Assembly (NCBI RefSeq): GCF_001428405.1 | Contig: NZ_LMSL01000019.1 | Span: forward strand, 15,907-66,887 | Source of the DNA: Frateuria sp. Soil773 | GTDB lineage: Bacteria; Pseudomonadota; Gammaproteobacteria; Xanthomonadales; Rhodanobacteraceae | DNA length: 50,981 nucleotides | Direction of reading: 5' to 3' | In this document: in pieces, positions 39,726 through 47,662 of the stretch | How positions within the stretch are numbered: position 1 is the first letter of the stretch | Layout of the letters: each line of letters starts with the position of its first letter | Notes under the pieces: generated by a model | Database searches by the model: none | Told to the model about the DNA's origin: nothing | Seen by the model: the letters and a program-made list of their open reading frames with translations, nothing else | Program-made: the position numbers and the translations under genes

Positions 39726-40681
39726 TGCGCGGGGCGTGGCGCCGCCTCCAGCAATGGGGCGAACAACGGCTGCCGGCACTGACCCGCCACCGCCGACCCG
39801 AGGCCTTGCCGATCGAGCTTCACCGCCGGCGCATCTACATCGTGCCCACCGGTTTCGGCCTCGGCTTCGGTGTCCTGCTGCTGGTGATGCTGCTGGGCGC
39901 GCTCAACTACGCCAACAACGCAGCGCTGCTGCTGACCTGCCTGCTCGGCGCCGCCAGCGTGGCGAGCATGCTGGTGGCCTTCCGCGCCCTCGACGGCCTG
40001 CGCCTGACCCACATCCATGCGGGACACGCGGTGGCCGGCGAAACGCTGGCGCTCATTCTCGAATTCGAATCGCAGCGACCGCGCAGCGCGATCCGCATCG
40101 ACCTCGACGCCACGCACAAGGCTTTCGCCATCGATGACGGCGGCAAGGCACGCGTGGAGATACCGTTGCCCACCGCACAGCGCGGCTGGCAGGCGCTGCC
40201 CAGGCTGCGCCTCTGGACCCACTGGCCGCTGGGCCTGTTCCGCGCCTGGAGCTGGCTGCATCCGCAGCAGCAGGTACTGGTATGGCCGCGACCGGAGTTC
40301 GGCGGCCCGCCGCCGCGGCCGCCGGCCGAGCACGCGCGGCAGCGTTTCCGCCTGCACCAGGGCGAGGACCTCGCCACGCTTCGCCCCTACCGTGCCGGCG
40401 ATCCGCGGCGGCACATCGCCTGGAAGGCCAGCGCACGGCAGCAGGACCTGCTGACCAAGGATTTCGAGCAGCCCGAGACGCTCGGCGAATGGCGACTGGA
40501 CTGGCGCCAGTTGCCCGGCCTGGGCAACGAGATGCGCATCGCCCGGCTGGCCCGCTGGCTCGGCGAGGCCCTGGCGCAGGGCCGCCCGTGCAGCCTGTGG
40601 CTGCCGGACCAGCACATCGCGACCGGCAGCGGACCGCTCCACTACGCGCGCTGCATGGACGCCCTGGCGAAGCTGCCATGA
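39725..40681 (+). CDS. DUF58 domain protein
   Basis: A 318-residue protein with two N-terminal membrane helices (about 38-56 and 62-80) and a cytosolic-type DUF58 domain. The domain includes the family signature LRPYRAGDPRRHIAWKASAR followed by LLTKDFEQPE (about 220-245). DUF58 proteins occur with MoxR and transglutaminase genes and are thought to work as one system, possibly in envelope stress or assembly; the reaction is unknown. It overlaps moxR by one base and the next gene as ATGA. Confidence 0.88.
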   Translation: MRGAWRRLQQWGEQRLPALTRHRRPEALPIELHRRRIYIVPTGFGLGFGVLLLVMLLGALNYANNAALLLTCLLGAASVASMLVAFRALDGLRLTHIHAGHAVAGETLALILEFESQRPRSAIRIDLDATHKAFAIDDGGKARVEIPLPTAQRGWQALPRLRLWTHWPLGLFRAWSWLHPQQQVLVWPRPEFGGPPPRPPAEHARQRFRLHQGEDLATLRPYRAGDPRRHIAWKASARQQDLLTKDFEQPETLGEWRLDWRQLPGLGNEMRIARLARWLGEALAQGRPCSLWLPDQHIATGSGPLHYARCMDALAKLP

Positions 40682-42651
40682 CGGCGCCACGCGGCATGGC
40701 CGCATCCGCCGAGCCGGCGATCGATGCGCGCGCCTTCGACCTGCTGGCGGCGACCATCGCGGTGGTGCTCGTCGCGCACGCGCCGCACCTGCCGGTCTGG
40801 CTGGCCGCCGCGCTGGCGGCGATGCTCGGCATCCGCTGGTGGCAGCGGCGCAGGCGCCCTGGCCGCGCATCGCCATGGCTCAAGCTGCCCCTGATCGCCC
40901 TGCTCGCCGGTGCCGTGGTCTTCAGCTACGGCACCATCTTCGGGCGCGAGCCCGGCTCGGCGCTGGCGGTGGGCCTGCTGGTGCTGAAGCTGCTGGAAAC
41001 CGAAGCCTCGCGCGACGCGCGGGTCGGCATCGGCTTCGGCTGCTTCGCCCTGATGGCGGCCCTGTTGTTCGGCCAGGGCCTGCTGGCGACGATTCTCGTC
41101 ATGCTCGGCCTGCTGCCGGCCCTGGCCGCCCTGCGCGCGCTCGAACCGGCGCATGCGCCGGCCAGCCTGCCGCGCACGCTGCTGCCCGGGCTGGGCCTCC
41201 TGGCCGCCGCCCTGCCGCTGGCCATCCTCGCCTTTCTGCTGGTGCCCCGCCTGAGCACGCCGCTGTGGGGCGCGCCGAACACGGGCGAGGCGCGCACCGG
41301 CCTGGGCGACACGATGTCGCCGGGCGAATTCTCCGAACTGCTGGTCGACGACAGCCCGGCGCTGCGCGTCAACTTCGACGGCGCGCCGCCGCCCGCGGCA
41401 TCGCGCTATTTCCGCGCCTACGTGATGTGGGACTACGACGGCCGCCGATGGCGCCGCGGCGAGACCCGCCAGGCGCCGGCGCCGCTCGTAGCCGCCGATG
41501 CGGTCGGCTACCAGGTCGCCATGGAATCCGCCGCGACGCGCGTGCTGCCGGCGCTGGACGTGCCGCTGGAAGCCCCGTCCCAGGCCCGGCTCAGCGCCGA
41601 CCGCGAAATCTTCCGCCGCGCCGGCTCCGGCCAGGACGCCCTGACCTATCGCCTGCGCTCGGCCCTGCATTACCGCCTGCAGCCGGACCTGCCGGACCCG
41701 GTACGGCAGCGCGGGCTGCGGCTGCCGCAAGGCTTCAACCCGCGCGCCATCGCCCTGGCCGTGCAATGGCGGCAGCGATACGGCAACGACGACCGCGCCA
41801 TTGTGCAGGCCGCCCTCGCGCTGTTCCACGACGGCGGCTTCCGCTACACGCTGGCGCCCGTGCCGCTGGGCCGCGACGCGATGGACGATTTCCTGTTCGA
41901 CACCCGCGAAGGTTTCTGCGAGCACTACGCCTCGGCCTTCGCCGTGCTGATGCGCGCCGCCGGCATCCCGGCGCGGGTGGTCACCGGCTACCAGGGCGGC
42001 TACTGGAACAGGACCGGCAGCTACCTGCTGGTGCGCAATTCCGACGCGCACGCCTGGGGCGAGGTCTGGCTGTCCGGGAGCGGCTGGGTCCGCATCGATC
42101 CCACCGCCGCGGTCCGCCCGGAGCGGGTCAGCCTCGGCGCCGCGGCGGCCGCCGGCAACCAGCTCGGCTGGTACCGGGGCGGCTGGCTGCGCGACCTGCG
42201 CAACCGTTGGGACATCGTCAACCGCTGGTGGAACCAGGGCGTTATAGGCTTCGACGCGCTGCGCCAGCGCGGGCTGCTCACGCCGTTCGGCGTGCGCCGT
42301 ACCGACTCGGCGACACTGGGCGCGCTGCTGGCGGCGGCGTGCGGGCTGTTCGCCGGCATCGGCCTGCTGTGGGCGCTGCGCCGGCGGCAGGCACGCGACC
42401 CGGTGCTCGCCGCCATGCGCATGCTGGAAAGGAAGCTGGCCGGCCGCGGCATCGTGCGCCGCCCGAGCGAAGGCCCGCAGCACTACTTCAGCCGCGCGGC
42501 GCGCGCCTTGCCGCAGCAGCGCGGCGAACTGGAACGACTGATGCGACGCTACCTGGACCTGCGCTACGCCCATGCCGAACCACCGCCTGAACTGGCGCGC
42601 GCATTCCAACGGGCGGCACGGGATTTTCGGCCGCGCCGCGTGGTCAAATGA
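40678..42651 (+). CDS. TgpA-type transglutaminase-like membrane protein (DUF3488)
   Basis: A 657-residue protein with five to six N-terminal membrane helices (about 25-200), a periplasmic transglutaminase-like domain, one more helix (about 545-570) and a cytoplasmic C-terminal tail. The papain-like triad is complete: Cys414 (REGFCEHYASAF), His458 (NSDAHAWGEVW) and Asp474 (RIDPTAA). The Pseudomonas homologue TgpA is essential; the natural substrate is uncertain. It closes a tightly overlapped moxR-DUF58-tgpA operon. Confidence 0.92.
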   Translation: MTAPRGMAASAEPAIDARAFDLLAATIAVVLVAHAPHLPVWLAAALAAMLGIRWWQRRRRPGRASPWLKLPLIALLAGAVVFSYGTIFGREPGSALAVGLLVLKLLETEASRDARVGIGFGCFALMAALLFGQGLLATILVMLGLLPALAALRALEPAHAPASLPRTLLPGLGLLAAALPLAILAFLLVPRLSTPLWGAPNTGEARTGLGDTMSPGEFSELLVDDSPALRVNFDGAPPPAASRYFRAYVMWDYDGRRWRRGETRQAPAPLVAADAVGYQVAMESAATRVLPALDVPLEAPSQARLSADREIFRRAGSGQDALTYRLRSALHYRLQPDLPDPVRQRGLRLPQGFNPRAIALAVQWRQRYGNDDRAIVQAALALFHDGGFRYTLAPVPLGRDAMDDFLFDTREGFCEHYASAFAVLMRAAGIPARVVTGYQGGYWNRTGSYLLVRNSDAHAWGEVWLSGSGWVRIDPTAAVRPERVSLGAAAAAGNQLGWYRGGWLRDLRNRWDIVNRWWNQGVIGFDALRQRGLLTPFGVRRTDSATLGALLAAACGLFAGIGLLWALRRRQARDPVLAAMRMLERKLAGRGIVRRPSEGPQHYFSRAARALPQQRGELERLMRRYLDLRYAHAEPPPELARAFQRAARDFRPRRVVK

Positions 42652-42703
42652 ACCGCAACACGGTGACGCATCGCATGCCACCGCCCCACCTGGAGAAGCC
42701 GCC

Positions 42704-43285
42704 ATGTCCTTGTACCGCCCCCTGATCCTGGCCGCCGGCACCGCCGTGCTGGCCGCCTGCGCGACGGTGCCCCAACCACTGCAGGGCACGTATACCGATA
42801 TCTCCACCCGCAGCGCCCAGCAGGGCGGCGCCGGCGGCACCAAGGTTCGCTGGGGCGGCGAGATCATCAAGACCGAGCCGGGCGAGCAGCAGACCTGCTT
42901 CTTCCTGCTGTCGCGACCTCTCGACAGCCAGGCGCGCCCGAAGAGCGGCGACAACGGCGACAACCAGGGGCGCTTCGTCGCCTGCCACCAGGGCTTCTAC
43001 GATCCGGAAGTGTTCGTCCGCGGCCGCGAAGTCACCGTGACCGGCACCCTGCACGGCACCGTCTCGCAGAAGGTCGGCGACTACGACTACGCCTATCCGC
43101 GGGTCGAGGCCGACGTGGTCTACCTGTGGCCCAAGCGCGTCGCCGTGCGCTACCCGCCGGGCTACTACGATCCGTTCTGGGGTCCCGGCTGGGGCCCGTA
43201 CTGGGGCCCCTGGGGCGACCCGTTCTGGTATCAGCCGCGCGTGATCGTGGTGCCCCGCACGGTACACCCCCACCCGCACAAGTGA
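42704..43285 (+). CDS. Slp family outer-membrane lipoprotein
   Basis: A 193-residue lipoprotein with lipobox LAAC (Cys19) after a short signal peptide. The body has the Slp/YeaY features VRWGGEIIKTEP, a Cys pair (CFF, CHQ) and PEVFVRGREVTVTGTLHG. The residue after Cys is Ala, so outer-membrane sorting is expected. The C-terminal 45 residues (about 145-190) are unusually rich in Trp, Tyr, Gly and Pro with repeated W-G-P steps, and end in a His/Pro tail. GGAG lies nine bases before the ATG. The function of Slp proteins is poorly known. Confidence 0.85.
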   Translation: MSLYRPLILAAGTAVLAACATVPQPLQGTYTDISTRSAQQGGAGGTKVRWGGEIIKTEPGEQQTCFFLLSRPLDSQARPKSGDNGDNQGRFVACHQGFYDPEVFVRGREVTVTGTLHGTVSQKVGDYDYAYPRVEADVVYLWPKRVAVRYPPGYYDPFWGPGWGPYWGPWGDPFWYQPRVIVVPRTVHPHPHK

Positions 43286-43292
43286 CCGAAAC

Positions 43293-43320
43293 GAAAACGC
43301 CGGCGCAAGCCGGCGTTTTC
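43293..43320. terminator. Bidirectional terminator between slp-like gene and HIT gene
   Basis: A perfect 12-bp stem GAAAACGCCGGC/GCCGGCGTTTTC with GCAA loop lies between two convergent genes. On the plus strand GTTTTC ends the stem; on the minus strand the stem runs into TTTTCGTTTCGG. Confidence 0.85.
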
Positions 43321-43342
43321 GCATGTACCGCGGCCGTGCCGC

Positions 43343-43687
43343 TCAGCCCGGCGGCCAATGCATGCGCCGCCCGGCCAGCAGGTGCACGTGCAGGTGGAAC
43401 ACGGTCTGCCCGCCGTGCTCGTTGCAGTTGATGACGGTGCGATAGCCCTGCTGCGCGAAGCCTTCGCGCTTCGCGTAGGCGGCGCACGCCAGCAGCAGCT
43501 TGCCTAGCAGTTCGGCGTCGCCGGCGACGGCATCGTCCAGGGTCGCCAGCGGGCGCTTGGGGATGAACAACACGTGCACCGGCGCCTGCGGGTTCACGTC
43601 GCGGAACGCCAGCACCTCGTCGTCCTCGTACACGATGTCGGCGGGAATCTCGCGGCGGATGATCTTGCCGAAAAGGGTGTCGCTCAT
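43343..43687 (-). CDS. HIT family (HINT-type) nucleotide hydrolase
   Basis: HINT proteins hydrolyse purine nucleoside phosphoramidates. The 114-residue protein has KIIRREIPADIVYEDDEVLAF, the AP-x-H-x-L-x-I-P-K strand and the histidine triad HLHVH (His98, His100, His102). Length and start are those of E. coli HinT. It is followed on the same strand by the terminator at 43293-43320. Confidence 0.94.
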   Translation of the reverse strand: MSDTLFGKIIRREIPADIVYEDDEVLAFRDVNPQAPVHVLFIPKRPLATLDDAVAGDAELLGKLLLACAAYAKREGFAQQGYRTVINCNEHGGQTVFHLHVHLLAGRRMHWPPG

Positions 43688-43705
43688 GCGGATGCTCCGA
43701 TGGAC

Positions 43706-44119
43706 CTACAGGCGCAACAGCATACCTTGCGACGCCGGCGCCACCAGCTTGAAGCCGTACTGCTGGTACAGCCGGTAGGCCTCGCCGTCGGCGAACAGGC
43801 CGATCATCGCGCCGGCCGGCGCGCGCGCATGCAACTGCTCCATCAGCGCGGCCATGATGCGCTTGCCGATGCCCTGCTGCTGGCGGTCCGGGCGCACGGC
43901 GATGTCGACCACCAGGAAGAAGCAGCCGCCGTCGCCGACCACGCGCCCCATGCCGATCAGCTCGCCGCCGTCGCGCACGCACACCGCGCACCAGCTCGCC
44001 GGCAGGCCCTGGCTGGCCTGCGGCCCGCTCATCGCGCTGAGGCCGGCCGCCGTCCGCAGCGCGCGGTATTCGTCCGGCGCGGGAATCTCCAGGGTCAACA
44101 CGGCTTCGCTCTTGCTCAT
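43706..44119 (-). CDS. GNAT family N-acetyltransferase
   Basis: A 137-residue acetyltransferase with the acetyl-CoA loop RPDRQQQGIGKRIMAAL and the C-terminal LYQQYGFKL typical of GNAT proteins. Central strands GMGRVVGDGGCFFLVVDIAV are clear. The substrate cannot be read from sequence. GAGG lies five bases before the ATG at 44119. It lies between recR (7-base gap) and the HIT gene (18-base gap). Confidence 0.88.
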   Translation of the reverse strand: MSKSEAVLTLEIPAPDEYRALRTAAGLSAMSGPQASQGLPASWCAVCVRDGGELIGMGRVVGDGGCFFLVVDIAVRPDRQQQGIGKRIMAALMEQLHARAPAGAMIGLFADGEAYRLYQQYGFKLVAPASQGMLLRL

Positions 44120-44126
44120 CGCAACC

Positions 44127-44729
44127 TCATTCCAGTGACTGCCGGCTGCCGAACGCATGCGCCAGCGTGCCGCGGTCGACGAACTCCAGCTCGCCGCCCA
44201 GCGGCACGCCATGCGCCAGCCGGGTCGGCTTGACGCCGCCGGCGCGCGCCAACTGCGCCAGGTAGTGCGCGGTCGCCTCGCCTTCCACGGTGGGATTGGT
44301 GGCGATGATCATTTCCTCGATCTCGCCTTCGCCAAGGCGCTCGGCCAGTTGCGCCAGGCCCAGTTCGTCCGGCCCCAGGCCGTCGAGCGGCGACAGCCGG
44401 CCCAGCAGCACGAAGTACTGGCCGCGGTAGCCGGTGGCCTGCTCGATCGCCGCCAGGTCGGTGGGCGACTCCACCACGCACAGTACGTGGCGGTCGCGGC
44501 CGGTGCCAGCGCACAGCGCGCAGACCGGCTCCTCGCTGAAGTTGCGGCAGCGCGTGCAGTTGCCGATGCGCCGCATCGCCTGCTCCATCGCCGCGGCCAG
44601 TTTCAGCCCGCGCTCGCGCTCGCGTTCCAGCAGGTGGAAGGCCATCCGCTGCGCGCTCTTGCCGCCCACGCCGGGCAGGCAGCGCAGGGCTTCGATGAGG
44701 TCGGCGAGCAGAGGGGAGCCTGATGACAT
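44127..44729 (-). CDS. recR: Recombination protein RecR
   Basis: RecR acts with RecF and RecO to load RecA on gapped DNA. The 200-residue protein has a helix-hairpin-helix ([17 protein letters not shown]), a C4 zinc finger (Cys58, Cys61, Cys70, Cys73) and a Toprim domain with [12 protein letters not shown] and [15 protein letters not shown]. The ATG at 44729 gives the standard start. The frame continues upstream into repeat sequence and is rejected there. Confidence 0.97.
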   Translation of the reverse strand: MSSGSPLLADLIEALRCLPGVGGKSAQRMAFHLLERERERGLKLAAAMEQAMRRIGNCTRCRNFSEEPVCALCAGTGRDRHVLCVVESPTDLAAIEQATGYRGQYFVLLGRLSPLDGLGPDELGLAQLAERLGEGEIEEMIIATNPTVEGEATAHYLAQLARAGGVKPTRLAHGVPLGGELEFVDRGTLAHAFGSRQSLE

Positions 44730-44744
44730 GGGGACGGTCTGAGA

Positions 44745-44831
44745 AGTGAGTGGAGAGGAGTGAGGAGCGAGAGAAAGGCAGAGGCGCGCAGGCTGGTGCC
44801 TGCTCTCGCTCCTCACTCCTCTCCACTCACT
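44745..44831. repeat. Perfect 29-bp inverted repeat in the ybaB/recR gap
   Basis: The arm at 44745-44773 (GTGAGTGGAGAGGAGTGAGG and onward) is the exact reverse complement of 44803-44831. Inside, AGGCA/TGCCT extends the stem over a 1-2 base bulge, leaving a 16-base loop. It fills nearly all of the 111-base gap between the ybaB stop and recR start. The sequence is of the purine-rich GAGTGAGGAG type, a different family from the GGGAATC elements in nuo. Confidence 0.9.
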
Positions 44832-44840
44832 CCTGCTCTG

Positions 44841-45164
44841 TCAGAACGGCATCTTGAAGCCGGGCGGCAGGTTCAGGCCGGAGGTCACCCCGCCCAGCTT
44901 GCTCTTGCTCGCCTCGGCCACCTTGTTCACCGCGTCGTTGATCGCGGCGGCCACCAGGTCCTCGGCCATTTCCGGATCGTCCGCGAACAGCTTGCGGTCG
45001 ATCTGCACCCGGCGCACTTCGTGCGCGCCGGTCATCAGCACGGACACCAGGCCGCCGCCGGCGCTGCCGGTGACTTCCAGCCTGGCGATCTCTTCCTGCG
45101 CGCGCTTCATGTCTTCCTGCATGCGCTGGGCCTGTTGCATCAACTGGCCGATCTGTCCTCTCAT
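44841..45164 (-). CDS. ybaB: YbaB/EbfC family nucleoid-associated protein
   Basis: YbaB binds DNA as a dimer and is usually encoded between dnaX and recR, as here. The 107-residue protein has the N-terminal helix [26 protein letters not shown], the [24 protein letters not shown] strand region and a C-terminal [12 protein letters not shown]. Confidence 0.96.
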   Translation of the reverse strand: MRGQIGQLMQQAQRMQEDMKRAQEEIARLEVTGSAGGGLVSVLMTGAHEVRRVQIDRKLFADDPEMAEDLVAAAINDAVNKVAEASKSKLGGVTSGLNLPPGFKMPF

Positions 45165-45204
45165 CTCGATGCTCCGTCGGTTTTCGATAATCAGCTTTCA
45201 AAAA

Positions 45205-46905
45205 TCAGCTTTCAAAAGGCTTGATGGATTGCGGTACCACCCGCGCGCCGAACTCGCGCTTGAGCGACTGCACCAGCGGGTCGTCCTCGATCGCCTGCTC
45301 GGCCGCGGACTGCGCCGCTTCGCGCACGGTCGCCGCGCGGGCCGCCGGCGTCTGCGCGGCGCCCTGGCCGTCGACCACGAAGCGCAGCTTGATCCGCTCG
45401 CCCAGCACGTCGCCGATGCGGTCGGCCATCTGGCTGACCATCGGCTCGACCGCCAGCCCCATGTACATGGACTGCACGACCAGCACCAGGGTGTTGCCGT
45501 CGCGTTCGCGCAAGGCGGCGTTCTGCGCGAGTTGGCCCATGCCGCCGCGCAGCCCTGCCCGCTCGATCAGCGATTCCCAGTGCGGCAGGCCGCGCGCATC
45601 GGCCGGTACCGGCGCCTGCACGCTGGGCGCCGCGGCGGCGGGTGCCGGTGCGGCAGGCGTTGGCGCCGGCTGGGCCGGCGGCGCGTGCGAAGGCGCCGCG
45701 CGGACGGCCGGCGACTCGTTGCGCGGCGTGACGAGCGCGACGGGCGCAGCCGGCGCCGGGCGCGGCGCAGGCACGGGACGCGGCGCGCGCTCGGCCGGCG
45801 TGGGCGCGCCCGCTTCGCCCGGCCGGAACGCCAGCATGCGCAGCATGGCCATCTCGAAGCCGATGCGCGCATCCGGCGCCATCGCCAGGTCGCGGCGGCC
45901 GGTGGTGGCGATCTGGTAGTAAAGCTGCACGTCTTCCGGCGCCATCCGCTCGGCCAGCGTGCCGAGCGCGTCGTCGCCGTCGGCTTCGCCGCCTTCGTGG
46001 CGGTAGCCCGTCACCAGTTGGATCAACTGGAGCCGATGCAGCGTGGCGGCGAGATCGTCGAGCACGCCGCCGAAATCGGGCGAGAACGAGGCGATCCGCT
46101 CGCACTCGGCCAGGAGCTGCGCGCCGTCGCCGGCCGCCAGCGCGTCGAGCAGGCCCAGCACCTGGCCGCGCGCCACGCTGCCGAGCATGGCGCGCACGTC
46201 GTCGGCCCTGAGCGTGCCGCCGCCGTAGGCGATCGCCTGGTCGAGCAGCGACAGGCCGTCGCGCAGCGAGCCGTCGGCGCCGCGCGCCAGCTCGCCGATC
46301 GCGCCGTCTTCGTAGGGGATGTTTTCCGCACCGAGGATGTGCCGCATCTGGCCAGCGATCTGCTCGGGCAGCAGGCGCTTGAGGTTGAACTTCAGGCAGC
46401 GCGACAGCACGGTCACCGGTAGCTTCTGCGGGTCGGTGGTCGCCAGCAGGAACTTCACGTGCGGCGGCGGCTCCTCCAGCGTCTTGAGGAGCGCGTTGAA
46501 GGCCGGCTTGGACAGCATGTGCACCTCGTCGACCAGGTACACCTTGAAGCGGCCGCGCGCCGGCGCGTACTGCGCGTTCTCGATCACCTCGCGCACGTCG
46601 TCCACGCCGGTGTTGCTGGCCGCGTCGATCTCCAGCAGGTCGACGAAGCGGCCGGCGTCCACCGCCGTGCACACCGCGCACTCGCCGCACGGATCGGCCG
46701 ACTCGCCGCGCTCGCAGTTGAGCGACTTGGCGAAGATGCGCGCGATGGTGGTCTTGCCCACGCCGCGGGTACCGGTGAACAGGTAGGCATGGTGCATGCG
46801 CCCGGAATCCAGCGCGTTGGTGAGCGCGCGCACCACGTGTTCCTGCCCCACCAGCTCGGCGAACTTGCGGGGCCGCCACTTGCGGGCGAGTACCTGATAG
46901 GACAT
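45205..46905 (-). CDS. dnaX: DNA polymerase III subunit tau/gamma
   Basis: DnaX is the clamp-loader ATPase that also couples polymerases in the replisome. The 566-residue protein has Walker A GTRGVGKTT (45-53), the zinc cysteines Cys64, Cys73, Cys76 and Cys79, VDEVHMLSKPAFNALLKTLEEPP, and the SRC sensor. A Pro/Ala-rich linker (about 370-435) leads to a C-terminal domain that would contact DnaE and DnaB. No A-rich slippery heptamer like that of E. coli dnaX is evident, so only the long tau-like product is expected. The ATG at 46905 gives the family start MSYQVLARKWRP; a TGGCACAAT about 40 bases upstream may be its -10. Confidence 0.96.
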   Translation of the reverse strand: MSYQVLARKWRPRKFAELVGQEHVVRALTNALDSGRMHHAYLFTGTRGVGKTTIARIFAKSLNCERGESADPCGECAVCTAVDAGRFVDLLEIDAASNTGVDDVREVIENAQYAPARGRFKVYLVDEVHMLSKPAFNALLKTLEEPPPHVKFLLATTDPQKLPVTVLSRCLKFNLKRLLPEQIAGQMRHILGAENIPYEDGAIGELARGADGSLRDGLSLLDQAIAYGGGTLRADDVRAMLGSVARGQVLGLLDALAAGDGAQLLAECERIASFSPDFGGVLDDLAATLHRLQLIQLVTGYRHEGGEADGDDALGTLAERMAPEDVQLYYQIATTGRRDLAMAPDARIGFEMAMLRMLAFRPGEAGAPTPAERAPRPVPAPRPAPAAPVALVTPRNESPAVRAAPSHAPPAQPAPTPAAPAPAAAAPSVQAPVPADARGLPHWESLIERAGLRGGMGQLAQNAALRERDGNTLVLVVQSMYMGLAVEPMVSQMADRIGDVLGERIKLRFVVDGQGAAQTPAARAATVREAAQSAAEQAIEDDPLVQSLKREFGARVVPQSIKPFES

Positions 46906-46970
46906 GCGTCGGAAGCCTGCTTGCCTTGGATCGGAGGTCGATTGTGCCACTAAGGAAGGTCCGATTTTGC

Positions 46971-47085
46971 CCGTCGTCCCGGCGCGCTGCTTTTCAACAG
47001 CCGAAGGGCTGCTCAAGCCGGGATCCGGCGTCCTCGATCCATGGAACGCAAGGACACGGGATTCCCGCCTGCGCGGGAATGACGG
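46971..47085. repeat. REP-like palindromic element upstream of dnaX
   Basis: The 115-base element starts CCGTCGTCCCGG and ends GGGAATGACGG, which are imperfect inverted ends. Its right part is a perfect ATTCCCGC/GCGGGAAT hairpin (47061-47080). Its left part pairs CCCGGC with GCCGGG around an inner CAGCC/GGCTG stem. I recall similar dispersed palindromes in Xanthomonadales genomes, but this is not verified. Together with flanking sequence it makes up the 259-base gap between dnaX and the SRP RNA, which holds nothing else I can support. Confidence 0.65.
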
Positions 47086-47164
47086 ACGAAAACGGCTTGT
47101 CCGGACTGTCGCCAGGTCATCGCTGACTCATTCCAGATGGGGGCAAATCGGGAGCCCAAAAGGC

Positions 47165-47274
47165 GGCGACCCTGCCAGCCACACCCCGGCACCCGAATCG
47201 TTCGCTACCGTTGCTTCCTTCCGGACCTGGCGGAGTTTACGAACTATCGTCGCGGGGGGACCGACAGGGTCACC
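47165..47274 (-). ncRNA. ffs: Signal recognition particle RNA (4.5S, bacterial small type)
   Basis: The minus strand has the SRP core CCAGGTCCGGAAGGAAGCAA with the GGAA tetraloop and the symmetric internal loop. Outer ends pair as GGTGACCCTG with CAGGGTCGCC, giving a single long hairpin of about 110 nt, followed by a TTTT tail. It guides nascent membrane proteins to FtsY with Ffh. Ends are estimated from pairing to within about five bases. It is upstream of dnaX and downstream of tRNA-Ser on the same strand. Confidence 0.92.
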
Positions 47275-47322
47275 ATAGAGACGTGCTGTCGCACCGGCCG
47301 GGGCCGCTGCGCGGTTTCACAC

Positions 47323-47415
47323 TGGCGGAGAGGGCGGGATTCGAACCCGCGATACGGGGATAAGCCGTATACACACTTTCCAGGCGTGCTCCTTCAACCA
47401 CTCGGACACCTCTCC
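47323..47415 (-). tRNA. tRNA-Ser (GGA)
   Basis: A 93-nt class II tRNA with encoded CCA and discriminator G. The acceptor stem is GGAGAGG/CCTCTCC, the anticodon GGA is in CCTGGAAAG, the long variable arm follows, and the T loop is GGTTCGAATCC. It lies 48 bases upstream of the SRP RNA on the same strand, so co-transcription is possible. The 247 bases between it and the next gene (47416-47662) show only a GGCCGGC-type stem near 47540-47560. Confidence 0.97.
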
Positions 47416-47662
47416 GCATGGGTGAAACCGCCTTGCCCGGCACTCAGGCCGCGGCAAAGAAGCGGAAGGATAGCGGGAGCCCCGCGCGGGGACAAGAGCG
47501 AGCCGGGGCGAAAAACGGACGCGCACGCGCGGCCTTCCGCGGCCGGCCTTTGGCCGGCTTCCGCCGCGACGCCCGGCGAATTCACTCCACACGGGAAGCG
47601 AAGGGTCGCAGCCGCACACCATGATGCGCCCTACCCTTGGATGACTGCGGTATTCCCGGCCG

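Noticed and set aside
45205-46905. Programmed frameshift in dnaX giving a gamma subunit
   Set aside because: No A-AAA-AAG type slippery heptamer is visible. A GC-rich alternative cannot be judged by eye.
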